The position numbers were made by a program, and so were the translations under genes. The notes beneath the pieces are model-generated. The model was given only the letters and a program-made list of their open reading frames with translations, was not told where the DNA came from and did no database searches. A DNA stretch of 64,000 nt, taken from positions 1 through 64,000 of the forward strand of contig JNDT01001127.1 in NCBI GenBank assembly GCA_000697055.1, in the 5' to 3' direction. Positions within the stretch are counted from its first letter, which is position 1; each line of letters opens with the position of its first letter. This document shows, in pieces, positions 19,726 through 31,290 of the stretch. This DNA comes from Saksenaea vasiformis B4078 (lineage: Eukaryota; Mucoromycota; Mucoromycetes; Mucorales; Saksenaeaceae).

Positions 19726-22700
19726 ATGGAATCGCAACCGGGTATTGCATTATCAGATAGACCGCTTCTTGTAGACGACGTCTCTTGGTCTGAAGACGGA
19801 CAAGTCGCAGTCAACTTAACAAGTGGCATTCATATTTTGGTACGGCCCTTCGCCATTCACCCTTCCGATCGCGTTCTTATACACGTTCTCTCATTGAATA
19901 GACACCTGTTCTCGTTGGTGTTTCCTCCGATGCAGATCGGTATATTCATTCAGGTGTCCCACCCCTTGACCCGAACACTGTGCCAACGGGTGAAGATACA
20001 GGTAACGGCAAGAGTAGCTGAGCGGACAGAAAAATATTAAATCAAAAAAAAAAAGTGACCGATAAGCCGGTACAGTCTTCCTACATGAACGTTGAGTGTT
20101 ACAGACATGCAACATGGTCACCGACAGGGTTGTCCACATCCCACGGGTTAGCTGAGTTTGACGATAGATGACAAAAAAAAGCTTATTGGATATAGTTGCA
20201 TCTTAACTGTCGTAACGTCGAAACATCGAGTTGCTTTGTACTGCTCTCCAGAAAGAGCCAACACAGATTGGGATTTGGTAAATATACAGACAAGCGATTT
20301 TTCTGTATTCATGCTTTGTTAGCTTTTCGACATGACTCCTCTTATTCGAGATAACGTATTGGGCTCAGGGAATGACAAATTCGAATCGATTGAACAACTC
20401 GACCGTTTTCATACACTATGTATGTTTTTCAAATTTCATCTTACCTTTCTCTTACGTTAATAAATAGATTGTGCTTGGTCTCCTCGCATCGCTGCAGATG
20501 CGTTGGCAGAAAAACCTGCCATTCTCGCGTTGGCCAACAAACAGGGAGAAATCAGCCTGTGGAGGTTTGTGCTACCTAGTCACTGGTTCCGGTTTTAATG
20601 CGCATAATAGCTATTCACTATCAGAAGGTATTCAATACCAAGCGACACTTCGACCACATCAAGGCTTTGTCAACTTACTCCAATGGTCTAAATGGCAGAT
20701 CCGAGGAGATTGCCGTATGTTGTATTTACTGTATGTAACGTGAGGTTTGATAAGATGATAGATATGGCATACATTGCATCCACATGCACGAATGGTACTG
20801 TCAGTTTCTCATCCGTTGCAATCCAAGTCGAGGTGACTGAGAAGGGATACACTCGTGTCCGATCCATCGATGTCAAGGTGCTGGATACCTGGTTCGAAAA
20901 TGATCATGCTGTGCCGACAGTTTTAAAGCTATGGAGCGATGTAATTAAGCATACCATGGATTGACGATTATCATACTAACATTTGTGGATATTAGAACGA
21001 TAGTCAAATAGTCAAAGTTGCAGTTTGCAGAGGGGTACATGTGGATATGGCGATTATTCAGATACATGGTGATGCGATGGAGTTGGAAGGACAATGGATG
21101 CAATACGGACTGACAAGTTCCAGCATGGGGTTGGCAGGTACATTTCCATGGTGCAGATAGATTTCATTTTACGTAAGAAAAAAAATTGCTAGGTGCCGAT
21201 TGGACACGCGACGGAAAACTTCTGTACTCGTATACGTGTGAAGGAGAGTGTCTAGCTTTGTACATTGATCAGAATCAGATTCAACGCGATGAACGTATAT
21301 CATCTACAATGAATCAGAATCTCGTACTTAAATACAAACAACAAAACATGGAACAGGAAGCCAAGCTTGATTCGGAAGAGGCAGCATTCGCCACCGATAT
21401 GATGCCTTACATATGGGGAACTTCTATCTCCGTCAACAATCTGTATACTGCTTTTACATTTACGTAAGCGGATAGATCACTTTTATCATTGTCTTACACT
21501 TGAACAGGTTAAGGCCTACCGTGGATGTACACTATAGAGCTGAAGCGAAAGAGGAAGTATGGGTTGCGTTCGTGTTGCATCAAGAGCGCGAAGATGAAGC
21601 AACGCTGAACAGACTTTGTCGGATCTATGAAGGCTACTTGAAAGATCCTGATTTTCGTAAGTAGAAGGCAAACAGAACGACGATTTGTCTCATGTAGATG
21701 GATTAGCGTTCACATATCCTATCAAGGGAATTTTGAATGAGCCGCTGGAGTATTTGGTGGATGATGAATCACCAGCAGCGATGCATTCCTGGCTTTCCAC
21801 TCTGGAAGAATTAATGGAATATACTCAGGACCAACAGTACGTACAGCGACGTTGTATATACTGTGCTCATGCGAGTTGTAAGGTTTGAATCTTTGGCAAG
21901 ACGCGTGTATAGCCCCACACCCACCATAGCGTCCCGTGCTATCATCTATGTTCAGCTGAAATTGAAGGTGAGCGATAAGTATGGTCTGATTATCGTTTCA
22001 TTACTAATCATCCCTATTAGCTTTACGAGTTACCTATTGGAGCTAAGCAGTTCCTTATTGATCTTTCCGAGAAGGCACGTGCATTAGTAAAATCTCATTA
22101 TATTCATACCATGCTTTCATTTGCACTTGAACGGTCAGATGAAGCGTTCGAGAAGTTGAGTGGTATGATCATCAACAGTAGCATGGAAGAAAGAAGGTAT
22201 GCTAATGAACTTATTTTAGAGGATGATATCAAATTATTACTGCTTTTCGGTGATCGTGCATTGAGTCGACCGCAATCTGCAGGAAAATGTGTGAGCACGG
22301 CGAAAACATTGTTTGAACGTCTTCAACGATGTTTTCCAAATGCTGAGTGGTCGTCAAATTTGGCAGCCACTGTTCAGACGTCCGATGCTATCCTCGAGGG
22401 TCAAGAAGTTGAATATCAAACGGTTAGCAGGGAGACATGTCCGGCTTGCGCAGAATATATCCTTTTGTTTTTTATGATATCTATTTTTTTTCTTTTTTTT
22501 GTATTTCCTTAACCTGGTGTGCACTGATCAGTCCTTTTAGTGATTCATTTGCGTGCTGTGCTTCTGGGCACTTTTGGGGTAAGTTAATCGTAGTACGGCT
22601 ATTACAGTTGAGTTAGTGGTCTGACACGACGGCAGAGCAATGCAGCCTCACCATGAGAGTCTTGTCGACTCCCAACGTACGAAAATGCCCCTGCTGTGGC

Positions 22701-22814
22701 GCAAAGAGCTTGCAACCAGAATCATTGAATAATGCGAATAGTTCTTCATTAGCCGAACTCATTCTATCGGAATGCTGGAAGTGTATTTTTTGTGGATCAG
22801 ATCTACTGAGATAA
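19726..22814 (+). CDS. Transcription factor IIIC subunit TFIIIC90 / GTF3C4-like
   Basis: TFIIIC binds the A and B boxes of tRNA genes and recruits TFIIIB and RNA polymerase III; this subunit bridges complexes and has reported histone acetyltransferase activity in mammals. Sixteen exons (19726-19839, 19902-20001, 20056-20146, 20196-20277, 20323-20419, 20468-20578, 20625-20714, 20762-20940, 20996-21137, 21193-21463, 21508-21656, 21698-21836, 21883-21967, 22021-22466, 22541-22578, 22636-22814) join exactly to 770 residues. The N-terminal part has WD-like blades (VDDVSWSEDGQVAV; HATWSPTGLS; CAWSPRIAADALAEKPAILAL). The C-terminus is the TFIIIC-type zinc finger: CPACAEY, FACCASGHFWEQC, CPCCGAK and CWKCIFCGSD. 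Several donors are non-consensus (for example GTTTTT after 22466), so individual boundaries may shift by a few bases. Confidence 0.85.
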
Positions 22815-23604
22815 AGGTAGACAACGGTATGGCTTTTACAACGGGTGATTTAATTTTTTTTATGGAGTAGCTTCAATAAAAATACGCTCTGATTTGAATT
22901 TGAGCAAAAAGCAGTTAGATTGACTCAGAAAAAGGAGCAAATTCATGCCAGTTGCCCTGAAGCCTTTAACATCCTTAGCATCCTTGGAAAACTGTACCCT
23001 TGGACATGGCTGTACTAAAACTTTACACTTCGGCAGACAGAGTCAACCTGTGCAAAAATAGATGGTTCAGAAGGATCAGAGAATGACACGATCGAGCTTG
23101 CAACCGGGAACAAGCTGGTAATCCATTCTGTGTTTCGTGATGCGTGTGCATTCCATATAAATATGAAACATGCAAGATCTTGGTCTAGGAAAGGTACTCC
23201 TGCCAATGTTACTGCGTTAACAACCGGAAATAAGATTACTGCTGCTGGTGTTGCTCCTGCCGCCGTTCCAATCCAAGTTAGCTTGACAATATCAACCCTG
23301 CCAAGAAACTGGAGCACCTTAACCGGGCGCTACATTTAAAGACGCGCTGGACGAAATGGGCATATATCCATGCTACCCGCTTATGACGACGCTTTCCTAT
23401 ACAAGTCTGAAGCGCGTTACATCTCGAGGATATCGAACAACAAGAAGTTAGCATAACTCTCTTGCAAAATCTTTGAGGTCATTTAAAAGTGGACATTTCG
23501 TCTATCATGCTTTATCGGTAAGCCAACACAATGGGAAGGAATCCTGTTTTGTTCTATAGATATGCTATCGAGGTAATGAGGTGTATGCCAATGCTGAATG
23601 AAAA
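22815..23604. other. Intergenic region between convergent genes
   Basis: Three-prime flanks of TFIIIC90 (plus) and MsrA (minus). Short overlapping frames around 23015-23340 occur on both strands without start context or similarity. A coding-like stretch near 23290-23340 (KKLEHLNRALHLKTRWTKW) is too short to call. Confidence 0.5.
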
Positions 23605-24356
23605 CTACCATCGAAGGTAGTGGGTGGGACACTAAGAAAGCATGGTGAGAAAAGACCGACCTTGAAAGGATCAAGTTTTCACTTACAGCATAACCATCGG
23701 GGTTATTGGCCAGGTAGGACTATGATATTCCTCTTGAGAAATTGTGTTCCATCTTTACTAAGCAGTGCTTACCTGGTGGTACTCTTCTGCGTCAAAAAAT
23801 TGGCCAGCAGGCGCAATTTCAGTGACGATTTTGTTGTCTTTGTAATGCTGTTCTTGGATTCGCGCCGTCACTTGTTCAGCAATGGCGCGTTGTTCAGGTG
23901 AATGATAAAAAATGGCCGATCTATATTGCGAACCGACATCCGGACCCTGAGCGTTGCTGGTTGTAGGATCTGGCGTTTGTACATGAGCTCTCGGCTGCAC
24001 CTTCTCTTCCATTGACTTACCATGCATCTTGTAAAAGAATTCAACCAATGCTTCGTAAGTGATTTGGGTAGGATCAAACTGGATCTGCACAGCTTCGGCA
24101 TGCTGGGTGGAACCTGACTTCACCTATATCCTCAACAAATAAATATACTGTCAAAATTTCGCTAATATCAAGTCTTACTTGCTTATAATCTGCATGTTCG
24201 GCTGCACCGCCGGTATAGCCGACCTTTGTTTGGATACCCTTAAAATGTTTGTTGTAAATGTGTTCGACACCCCTATACGACACGTTAATTAGCTTTCTCT
24301 TTTGGTTCATAACATTACCAGAAGCATCCAGCAGCAAAGGTAGCAGTTTCGGTCAT
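23605..24356 (-). CDS. msrA: Peptide-methionine (S)-S-oxide reductase
   Basis: Repairs oxidised methionine in proteins with thioredoxin as reductant. Minus-strand exons 24356-24319, 24272-24179, 24123-23773, 23719-23687, 23631-23605 join to 180 residues, the normal size. The catalytic motif GCFWG is at residues 10-14 (Cys11) and is split by the first intron. Further conserved blocks are GYTGG, EAVQIQFDP, FYKMHG (family F-x-x-x-H), GSQYRSAIFYHSPEQ (family D-x-G-x-Q-Y-R-S) and ANNPDGYACPTHYLRW at the end, with the resolving-type Cys before PTH. The last coding exon is only 27 nt. No targeting peptide is apparent, so probably cytosolic. Confidence 0.93.
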
Positions 24357-24689
24357 AGCTATTGTGAGAAGTGGAAAAGATGTTTGGGCCAAAAAAAAAA
24401 AAGATGACAGTTGTCAAAATGCTGACTCAGGATCGATCGGTCCCACGTAATTCCAGCTCCTCCCGACCAGGACATGCAGTCTTTTTAATGAGTTACTGAC
24501 TTACATGTCGCTAGACCTGGTGTTCTCTGTATAGCTTGTACTGTAAACTTAAGGGATACACGACGTCACTTTTTGGAAATGTTTATATATCCCAGTGACC
24601 CAAAATAAAAAAAGTGCTGCAATCTTTTTTTTTAACATGAAACAAATGCGGTATGCTAACTTTCCACGTCATCAACCATCCCATAGTAT

Positions 24690-25968
24690 TCAAACATCTA
24701 ACAGTGAATTGTAATGCGCTCCCAAGGAATAGAGATGCTTATGATAGCTAATCGGAAAAATAAGGATATTATCGCGATCTGGAAAGATTTTGAACTTACG
24801 CCAGTTTAAGCGGCGCCTTGCCCGCGAATTCTTCATCATTGATTTTTAATACAGGCGATCCCATCTGGATGATATGGATCGGCACTTGTTTCGCCCGTGA
24901 TAACGCCAGTATCTAACATAAGGTCAGCTATCATCTTTCATCGATTCTTCTGTACCTCCAGCTGACCACCCCATCGTGCGGTTTTCTCCAGATCGTCGCA
25001 GTAACGTTGGAAGTCATCTACTATGCACTGAGTCTCCGTATGCAGAGCTTGCTGGTAAATACCTTCACTATACATATCGCCGTCGTCTTTGTACAGGAAC
25101 GGGATAAAATCCTCTGGGTGAGAGCGCATATATGAAGCAGCAGTCTCACGCAGTTCTTTATATGTCATCTACATAACACATGAATTGTTGTGCCCTGCCC
25201 AACCCCATCTTACTTCAACATTATATCTGCTCTGTAGTTGGTGTGCGATAGCATTGTAGAGGCTATGTTGCATGATTCAGTTGCAATACGCGGAAGACAG
25301 ATAATATGCTTACCAGTGCCCATCAGCTGTGATCTATCCTCCGTTCGTGTTAACCAGCCTTTCTTTTATAGTGCACCTAACTTACCTCTTTTACTTTCAG
25401 TTTCATCGGCACGAGCAGCTCGGCAATGGCTTCTTTTTCTACCGCTGCAAAATCCACTTGGTTCTCTGCCTCCTTCTCAGCTTCATCACGTAACCGTTGC
25501 ATCTCTGCTTCTTTACGCTCCTTACGCAACTTATTGCGATTCGGTTTTTTGGGCTGCACAGAAGGCGACGGCAAAGGTGCAACAGGCTCTTCCTCCACCG
25601 TCAATGCATTCAGTCTTTCCAAAGATATGCCGTCATCCTTAGATAGCGTTCGGTATGAGAAGCTACCGTCAAACTGCGTTCCGACTGACCTGTTCTTCGG
25701 GCTCTCCTTTCAAGGCTCTCAGTTCGTCTTCCTGTCTCTTTCTCAGATGATATTCCATATCACTGATACGTGAAGTCATTTCTCGTTTCTTTTGCTTGTT
25801 ACTTTTTGGAACGGATTTTCGCAATGCGACGATCTTATTGTTAAGATCACGCTGTTCAACGCGATGCCGATTCAACATGGCTTCAAGCGTTTCTTCCTTT
25901 TCTTCCGTAGTTGTCATCACCGGCGTTGTATCGGGACGTTCGGACGATTGTTGAGCGATATCAGCCAT
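24690..25968 (-). CDS. OTU-family deubiquitinase, OTUD6-like
   Basis: A cysteine protease that removes ubiquitin; OTUD6/OTU2 proteins act on translation-associated ubiquitin. Minus-strand exons 25968-25690, 25637-25386, 25333-25314, 25262-25214, 25168-24956, 24912-24800, 24747-24690 join to 327 residues, the OTUD6 size. The N-terminal half is a charged coiled coil (HRVEQRDLNNKIVALRKSVPKSNKQKKREM) ending in a Lys-rich PKKPNRNKLRKERKEAE block typical of OTUD6. The OTU domain begins about residue 176: ITADGHCLYNAIAHQL carries catalytic Asp181 and Cys184, and HYNSL near the C-terminus supplies His320. One exon of 20 nt and a 49-nt exon flank an intron that splits the catalytic Cys codon. Confidence 0.92.
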
Positions 25969-28387
25969 TGTTTCTTCCTCGAACTGAATACTGGTTTAAG
26001 GAAACCGTGACTACGTGCGAAAGATATGCCTTCAGACACCACGACGAAGTCGCTCATCAGTAACAACGTGACTTTTTCCAAATTTTGACTTTTTCGATGC
26101 TGTTTTCTTGAGGGACATCAAGCCGGGCGTTAGGAGCTATATCAGACTTCTCGGCTAGGTCATCAGAGACAAATGAACTTTTAGACGGAGTAAAGTCTAG
26201 GGCAGTTTTGATGGATGTGCAGTTGTGAAGAACATGGCTCCTAAGAAAAAAGCCCTTGCGAAATCTGTTTTCAATATATGAAACGATTATCAGTATTGTG
26301 CCCTGTTACCTATAGCGATGGATACGATTGGGGTACGAAAAGTAGGCGTTCATACCGTATATGACGCTTTCGGGATGTAGACCAAGTGTCAGTCAGTCAA
26401 AATCAACAAGGATTTACTTGCAGCATGTTGCTTTCTAAAGCCAGTAAGCCATCCTGCAGTCTTAATAGATATTTAAGCGGCACAACGAGATCTCTTGCGG
26501 TGTGGCCGTAAATGAAAGGCACTGATCCAAAAATATTGTCTTTAGTAGTTCCGCATGATGTGTGTGCAAAGCGGTTATCATGGAAGAAAAACAGGATCGT
26601 ACATAAGTCGTTACTCTATTCTTTCTTGCTTGCTTGCATAGCACTTAACTATAACCGTACATTAGTTTATATTGTATCCTTGCAAAAAAGCAATATGTCT
26701 CTCTTAACTGACGATGAACAGAAGGTGAAGGGTGTAAAATGTCCCGCTGTTCGTTGTCACGGAAAAGGAAGGGAAAAAACGCGGTGATCTCAGAGCACAA
26801 ATGTTGGAATTGTTTATTGATTGCTTTTTAACATGAGCTTCACAAATTTCAACAATGAATTCTACAGCTTATAACGGGGCTAAACAGAGTATCTATAGAG
26901 TAATTACAATGCGCTTTTGCGATTATCCCTGGAGCTTATGAATTTTTCTGTAGAAAAAGAGAACTACTGTTGGTCCATAATTTGATTCTGGCATTTCTCC
27001 TGCTATAGTTTTATGGCAGGAACAAACCCCGGTATCACATTTATCAAGTATACGAGAGCTACAGCCATCTATGGATCTCGATGTCACAAGAAATCCCATG
27101 AAATCGAGCGTCTCAATTGTGCATTCCATCTAGCCGATCTGATTGCTTCTCCAGTGTCCGACATAAAACTCTGCCAAAAAAAAAAATTCATTATCACCGA
27201 TTTTGGGAAGAGTAAGAAATTCAAATTTGTGCTGTTTTAAGAAAATTAAGGGGAAGAGAGAGGGGAGTGATTCTCTCATCCTAAAAGTTGTCCGTGAGTG
27301 AAGAATAGATACTTTAGTAAAGGATATCCTGTCTCCGGCGATAAATCATGTATCTGTTACTATGGTTGATCTGGTAAGCTTCGACACGATGAGTCCCTAC
27401 GATCCGTTTTCATGGTAGAGAAGGCACGTGAATGGTTGAAACAATACATTCGTTCAAAGCTGCACATCCCCTTTCCTTATGCAGTCCATCCTTTACTGCG
27501 TCTGGGTTCATTGTTACTGCCGCACTCACGCCGGCATTTAGAGGAAATAAATCAAAGCATAGTGCTCATCATTGTAACACTGCAGAAGAAACGTAAAACC
27601 GTTTGAAACGTGATAGGTATGTATCAAAACGGCATATTACTCCATTAGATCAACGTTTGCGCACAAAGCATATGCTGATAGCCAAAATCCTATGCAGTAT
27701 GTCATTAGACCTCTGCTTCATTTTTTGGCCAGGTATAACCGCAATGACGAGATATACGTTGCATCTGACTTCTTTACGTGAACGTTAGCTATTTGCACCA
27801 AGATCCAACTTTTGACAAATGTTACGTACAATAACGCCGTGCAATGGCTACTGCCTATTTCCTTTCTCTTTGTTTTCGTGGAGAACAGTTAATGGACCGC
27901 TATGGAAGGAAGTGGACAGGATTGACACACGAAATAAGTGACCCATATGCTGGATGGTTTTTCAAGAAGCCTATAAAAAATACATTCCTAATAGTACAGC
28001 TATCCTTTGCATAAAGAATATAGAGGAAGTGACGGGTGATAAAGTCTTGGCAATCAGTTTATGAACCAAGCGGAAATAAGGAGTGTGGGCAGCGCAAAAA
28101 AGGGATCCAGTCTAAATAACATTTGGTATTATCTGAGATGCCGGGTTCTGTAGGAAAAGGACAAGTAAGCGACATGCATTGATTGATACTACTATGGTAT
28201 AGTGTGAAAGACAAGAAGAGCCAAACCACAAAACCCACCGTTCCGGTCCGAAAATTGACTCGGTCTGTGATCTCTTCCCCTTTCTCATAATATCTTCTCC
28301 CTCTATAGCCCCTCACCCTATCGAATTAAAGTGAGTGTGTCATTTTTTCTTCTTCTTTTTCTTCTTCTGTTCTCTACACAAATAAAT
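25969..28387. other. 2.4-kb region with no confident gene
   Basis: Mostly AT-rich. Between about 27400 and 27790 there are two consecutive plus-strand exon-like frames: one from ATG 27412 (WLKQYIRSKLHIPFPYAVHPLLRLGSLL) and one ending at a TGA near 27780 (MQYVIRPLLHFLARYNRNDE). An intron of about 50 nt could join them. I cannot name a family or find a good upstream start, so this may be a gene relic. The last 100 bases hold the SBF transporter promoter. Confidence 0.4.
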
Positions 28388-30045
28388 ATGGCCTTTAAAC
28401 TTAGGTCTCGTTCCCAGCCTTCCCTCTTTTTTGGTCTTCTAAAGCTAGTCATGAACGAATCAAGACGAAAATCAAACACATCCTTGGCAAGCGGTACCAC
28501 TGCTTCCCAACTTAATCAAATTCCAAAATATGCGACATCGTCTTCCATTGAAGCGAAATCTACCATGCTTACACCAGCAGATCAAACATCAAAGCGCAGG
28601 CTATATCTAACGAAAACTAAATCCACGACGCTTGCCCTTCTCCAGAAGTACTGGTTCCTTCTAGGCCTCGCTGTCGCCATCATTTTAGCAACACAGTTCC
28701 CAGACGTTGCACGAAAAGGAGGTTATATCCACGCTGAATGGACTATTAAATGGGGTACTTGTTTTCTTACTCAGCTCCACCCAACTGACAGCATAATTCG
28801 GTTTTAGGTGCTGTTATCATTATTTTCCTAATCTCAGGTTTATCACTCCGTACACGTATCCTCGCTCAGACAATTTTACGGATACGCTTACATCTACTTA
28901 TTCAGACAATCAATCTTGTCATCATTCCTTTCTTTGTATTTGGTCTTGTTCTCCTCTTCTTCAAACTCCACATGGCTATGAACTCCTTACTTTTAATTGG
29001 TGTTGTAATCGCCGCCAGTACGCCAACGACCGTGTCATCCAATGTAGTCATGACAAAGAACGCAAATGGAAACGAAGCCTCTGGTAATGTTTTGTTCCCC
29101 CCAACCTTCCCCTGATCATGCACGCACTGATGGTAAAAAAAAACACACAAAAAAAAACAAAAAAAAACTGATCCTGTAGCTTTGATGAACGCTGCACTCG
29201 GAAACGTACTCGGTAATAAATTAGCACATATAAGCTCTATTCACTCAAACGCATAATCCTCAGGTATCTTCATTTCACCAGCTCTCGTATCAACATTTCA
29301 AAATCCGCTCCTAGAAGCCACGCCAGAAGACGAAAGCGAAAACCAAGTAGGCGGTGTGGTCAACTTCGCTTCAGTTCTACAGCAGTTAGGTCTGACGGTC
29401 CTTGCCCCACTGATTGTCGGGCAGATCATCCAATGGATTTTTACGGATGCCGTTGCAAAGATCAAACTAAGATGGCGTTTGTCGGATATCAGTAGCGTTG
29501 CTCTTCTGACCATGGTCTGGTCAGTGTTTTCGGACGCTGTGTACTCTGGATCCTTCTCAGCTGTTAGGCCGTTGGATATATTTGTCATAGCCATCCTGAA
29601 CGCAATACTTTATATTTTTTTCTCGTTTCTTTGTTTGTTTTTAGCGCATATTCCTTTACCACGAAGGGTGTCAACACCGCAGTGGGTTGAATGGCTGCGA
29701 TACTCACGAGAGGATACAGTAGCTGTCATGGTAAGAACAATAAAGTTTATGCTATATTCACTTCCTTGTGCATAGTATTGTGGTGCTACAAAGACCGTGG
29801 CTTTGGGCGTTCCCTTGATCAACGTACTTTATCAGAATGGGGACCCAGGGACGATTGGCGTGCTCTCAACACCTTTGCTACTCTATCACATTGAACAACT
29901 AATCCTTGGCAATATTGAGGTCGAATTTCTCAAAGCTTGGGTTTTACGAGGTCAGGAACAACCGTTACCCCCACAGCGAGACGAGGAGGATAGAGTCTAC
30001 GACAACCATACGATGCCGCGTACCTGTTCAACAGAGCAAACTTGA
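28388..30045 (+). CDS. SBF-like (bile acid:sodium symporter family) transporter, RCH1-like
   Basis: A multi-pass membrane protein of the SBF-like family (yeast YMR034C, Candida RCH1, human SLC10A7), linked in fungi to control of calcium uptake at the plasma membrane. Exons 28388-28754, 28808-29083, 29180-29212, 29264-29730, 29776-30045 join to 470 residues. About ten hydrophobic helices start near residue 95 (YWFLLGLAVAIILATQFPDVA). The family's conserved middle is present: AASTPTTVSSNVVMTKNANGNEASALMNAALGNVLG, and later GATKTVALGVPLINVLY. The roughly 90-residue N-terminal Ser/Thr/Lys-rich extension before the first helix is probably cytosolic. The short third exon (33 nt) lies in the most conserved loop. 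Transport substrate is not predictable. Confidence 0.9.
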
Positions 30046-30773
30046 GCCTCCATGGTAGTTTAGACAGAGCTTTACGAGCCAAAAGCATGAACATCATATA
30101 TATAGCGCTATGGATTGGCGTCGCCTCCCTCTTTAGTAACTTGTAGAGTAATCTTGCAGACGAAAGAAAAAATGCAAGGATCCTTGTAAATTTCTTGGAA
30201 CCTACACATTGAAAGTATGCCACCACCAACGGTCATTCTTGACTTTTACGATATTGCTAGCGAACTTTGACAGAACAGCTTATCCAGACTTGCAACTAGA
30301 TCGATGCAAGAACCTGTATAAAATTCACCTCGTTTCCCGCTCTCAAACATCTTTACACCTATAAGATCCAATTCGTCCTAAGGTACAGCTGCCAGGACCA
30401 TAATGTTGATTCCTGCACAGCTAGATACAATCACATGCGTCGGTTCTCGTTTTAGCATGTATCTGTTCTTATATGGGATTTCTTTAATCGGCTCCATCCG
30501 ACTCGATGAAGCCGTTGGGGAAAATGATGGATATGTCCGATTCTTGCTTGGTTTCTTCCGACCAGACAGCTTTAGAGAGAGGTCAACGACAAACAAGAAT
30601 ATTGCCTTTCTCCACGCAGTCGATTTCATTTTACTCCAATATCTGTACCCTAGGTCATAGCGTTGAAACTCAACAGTCACCCCTCGGTTCACATCAAAGG
30701 TGCCTTGCTTGTAGCGGCTCGTATTTTATTTTATTTTTTTGTTTCTTTCCTTCTAATCCATTCCATCATAAAA
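30046..30773. other. Intergenic region before COA6
   Basis: No gene seen; overlapping frames on both strands near 30380-30690 lack exon structure or similarity. A T-rich stretch directly precedes the COA6 ATG. Confidence 0.55.
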
Positions 30774-31116
30774 ATGTCAAGCACACCTGCAGAGGGCTCT
30801 AAGCCTCCAACACGCGAGCAACGTCGACAATGTTGGAAAGTGCGCGATGAATACTTCGCATGTCTGGATAATCTTGGGATCATAGATCCCACAGTTGTTG
30901 AGAAGGATCCCTCAAAGGCCGAATCATGTCTCAAACTCAAGAAAACTTACGAAGATACATGCATCGCTAGTTGGGTAAATAAACCAGAGATAATTCTCTA
31001 TGATGACTGATATGTTTGTGAAATGCCAGGTTGAATATTTTAACAAGCGTCGCGTCCTGGATGTGCGGCAAAAGCAATACTTGGAGCTATCTGAGAAAAT
31101 GTCTCCAAAGAAATAA
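30774..31116 (+). CDS. COA6: Cytochrome c oxidase assembly factor 6
   Basis: A small intermembrane-space protein needed for copper delivery to cytochrome c oxidase subunit 2. Exons 30774-30974 and 31030-31116 join to 95 residues. The diagnostic cysteine spacing is present: Cys20-x9-Cys30 (CWKVRDEYFAC) and Cys52-x10-Cys63 (CLKLKKTYEDTC), the CX9C-CX10C arrangement of COA6 rather than the CX9C pair of COX6B. The C-terminal YFNKRR also fits the family. There is no cleavable presequence, as expected for Mia40-imported proteins. The 55-nt intron follows the Trp of CIASW. Confidence 0.92.
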
Positions 31117-31290
31117 TATATCACTAGAAGGATGTACACTGTCGATTAGAAAAAAAGAGAAAACAAGTATTATTTTATTGCTACTGAACTTATTCAATTA
31201 CACGGCCCCCTTGTTGAGATAAACAATGCAATTTTACATAGTCGATTGTTCGGACGCGGTTCCCTAAAATAGAAATTTGTACATGACACG

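Noticed and set aside
26234..26281. Short MAPKKK-like start resembling another at 34119 (MSPKKK)
   Set aside because: Only about six residues are shared, both lysine-rich; no downstream exon follows either.
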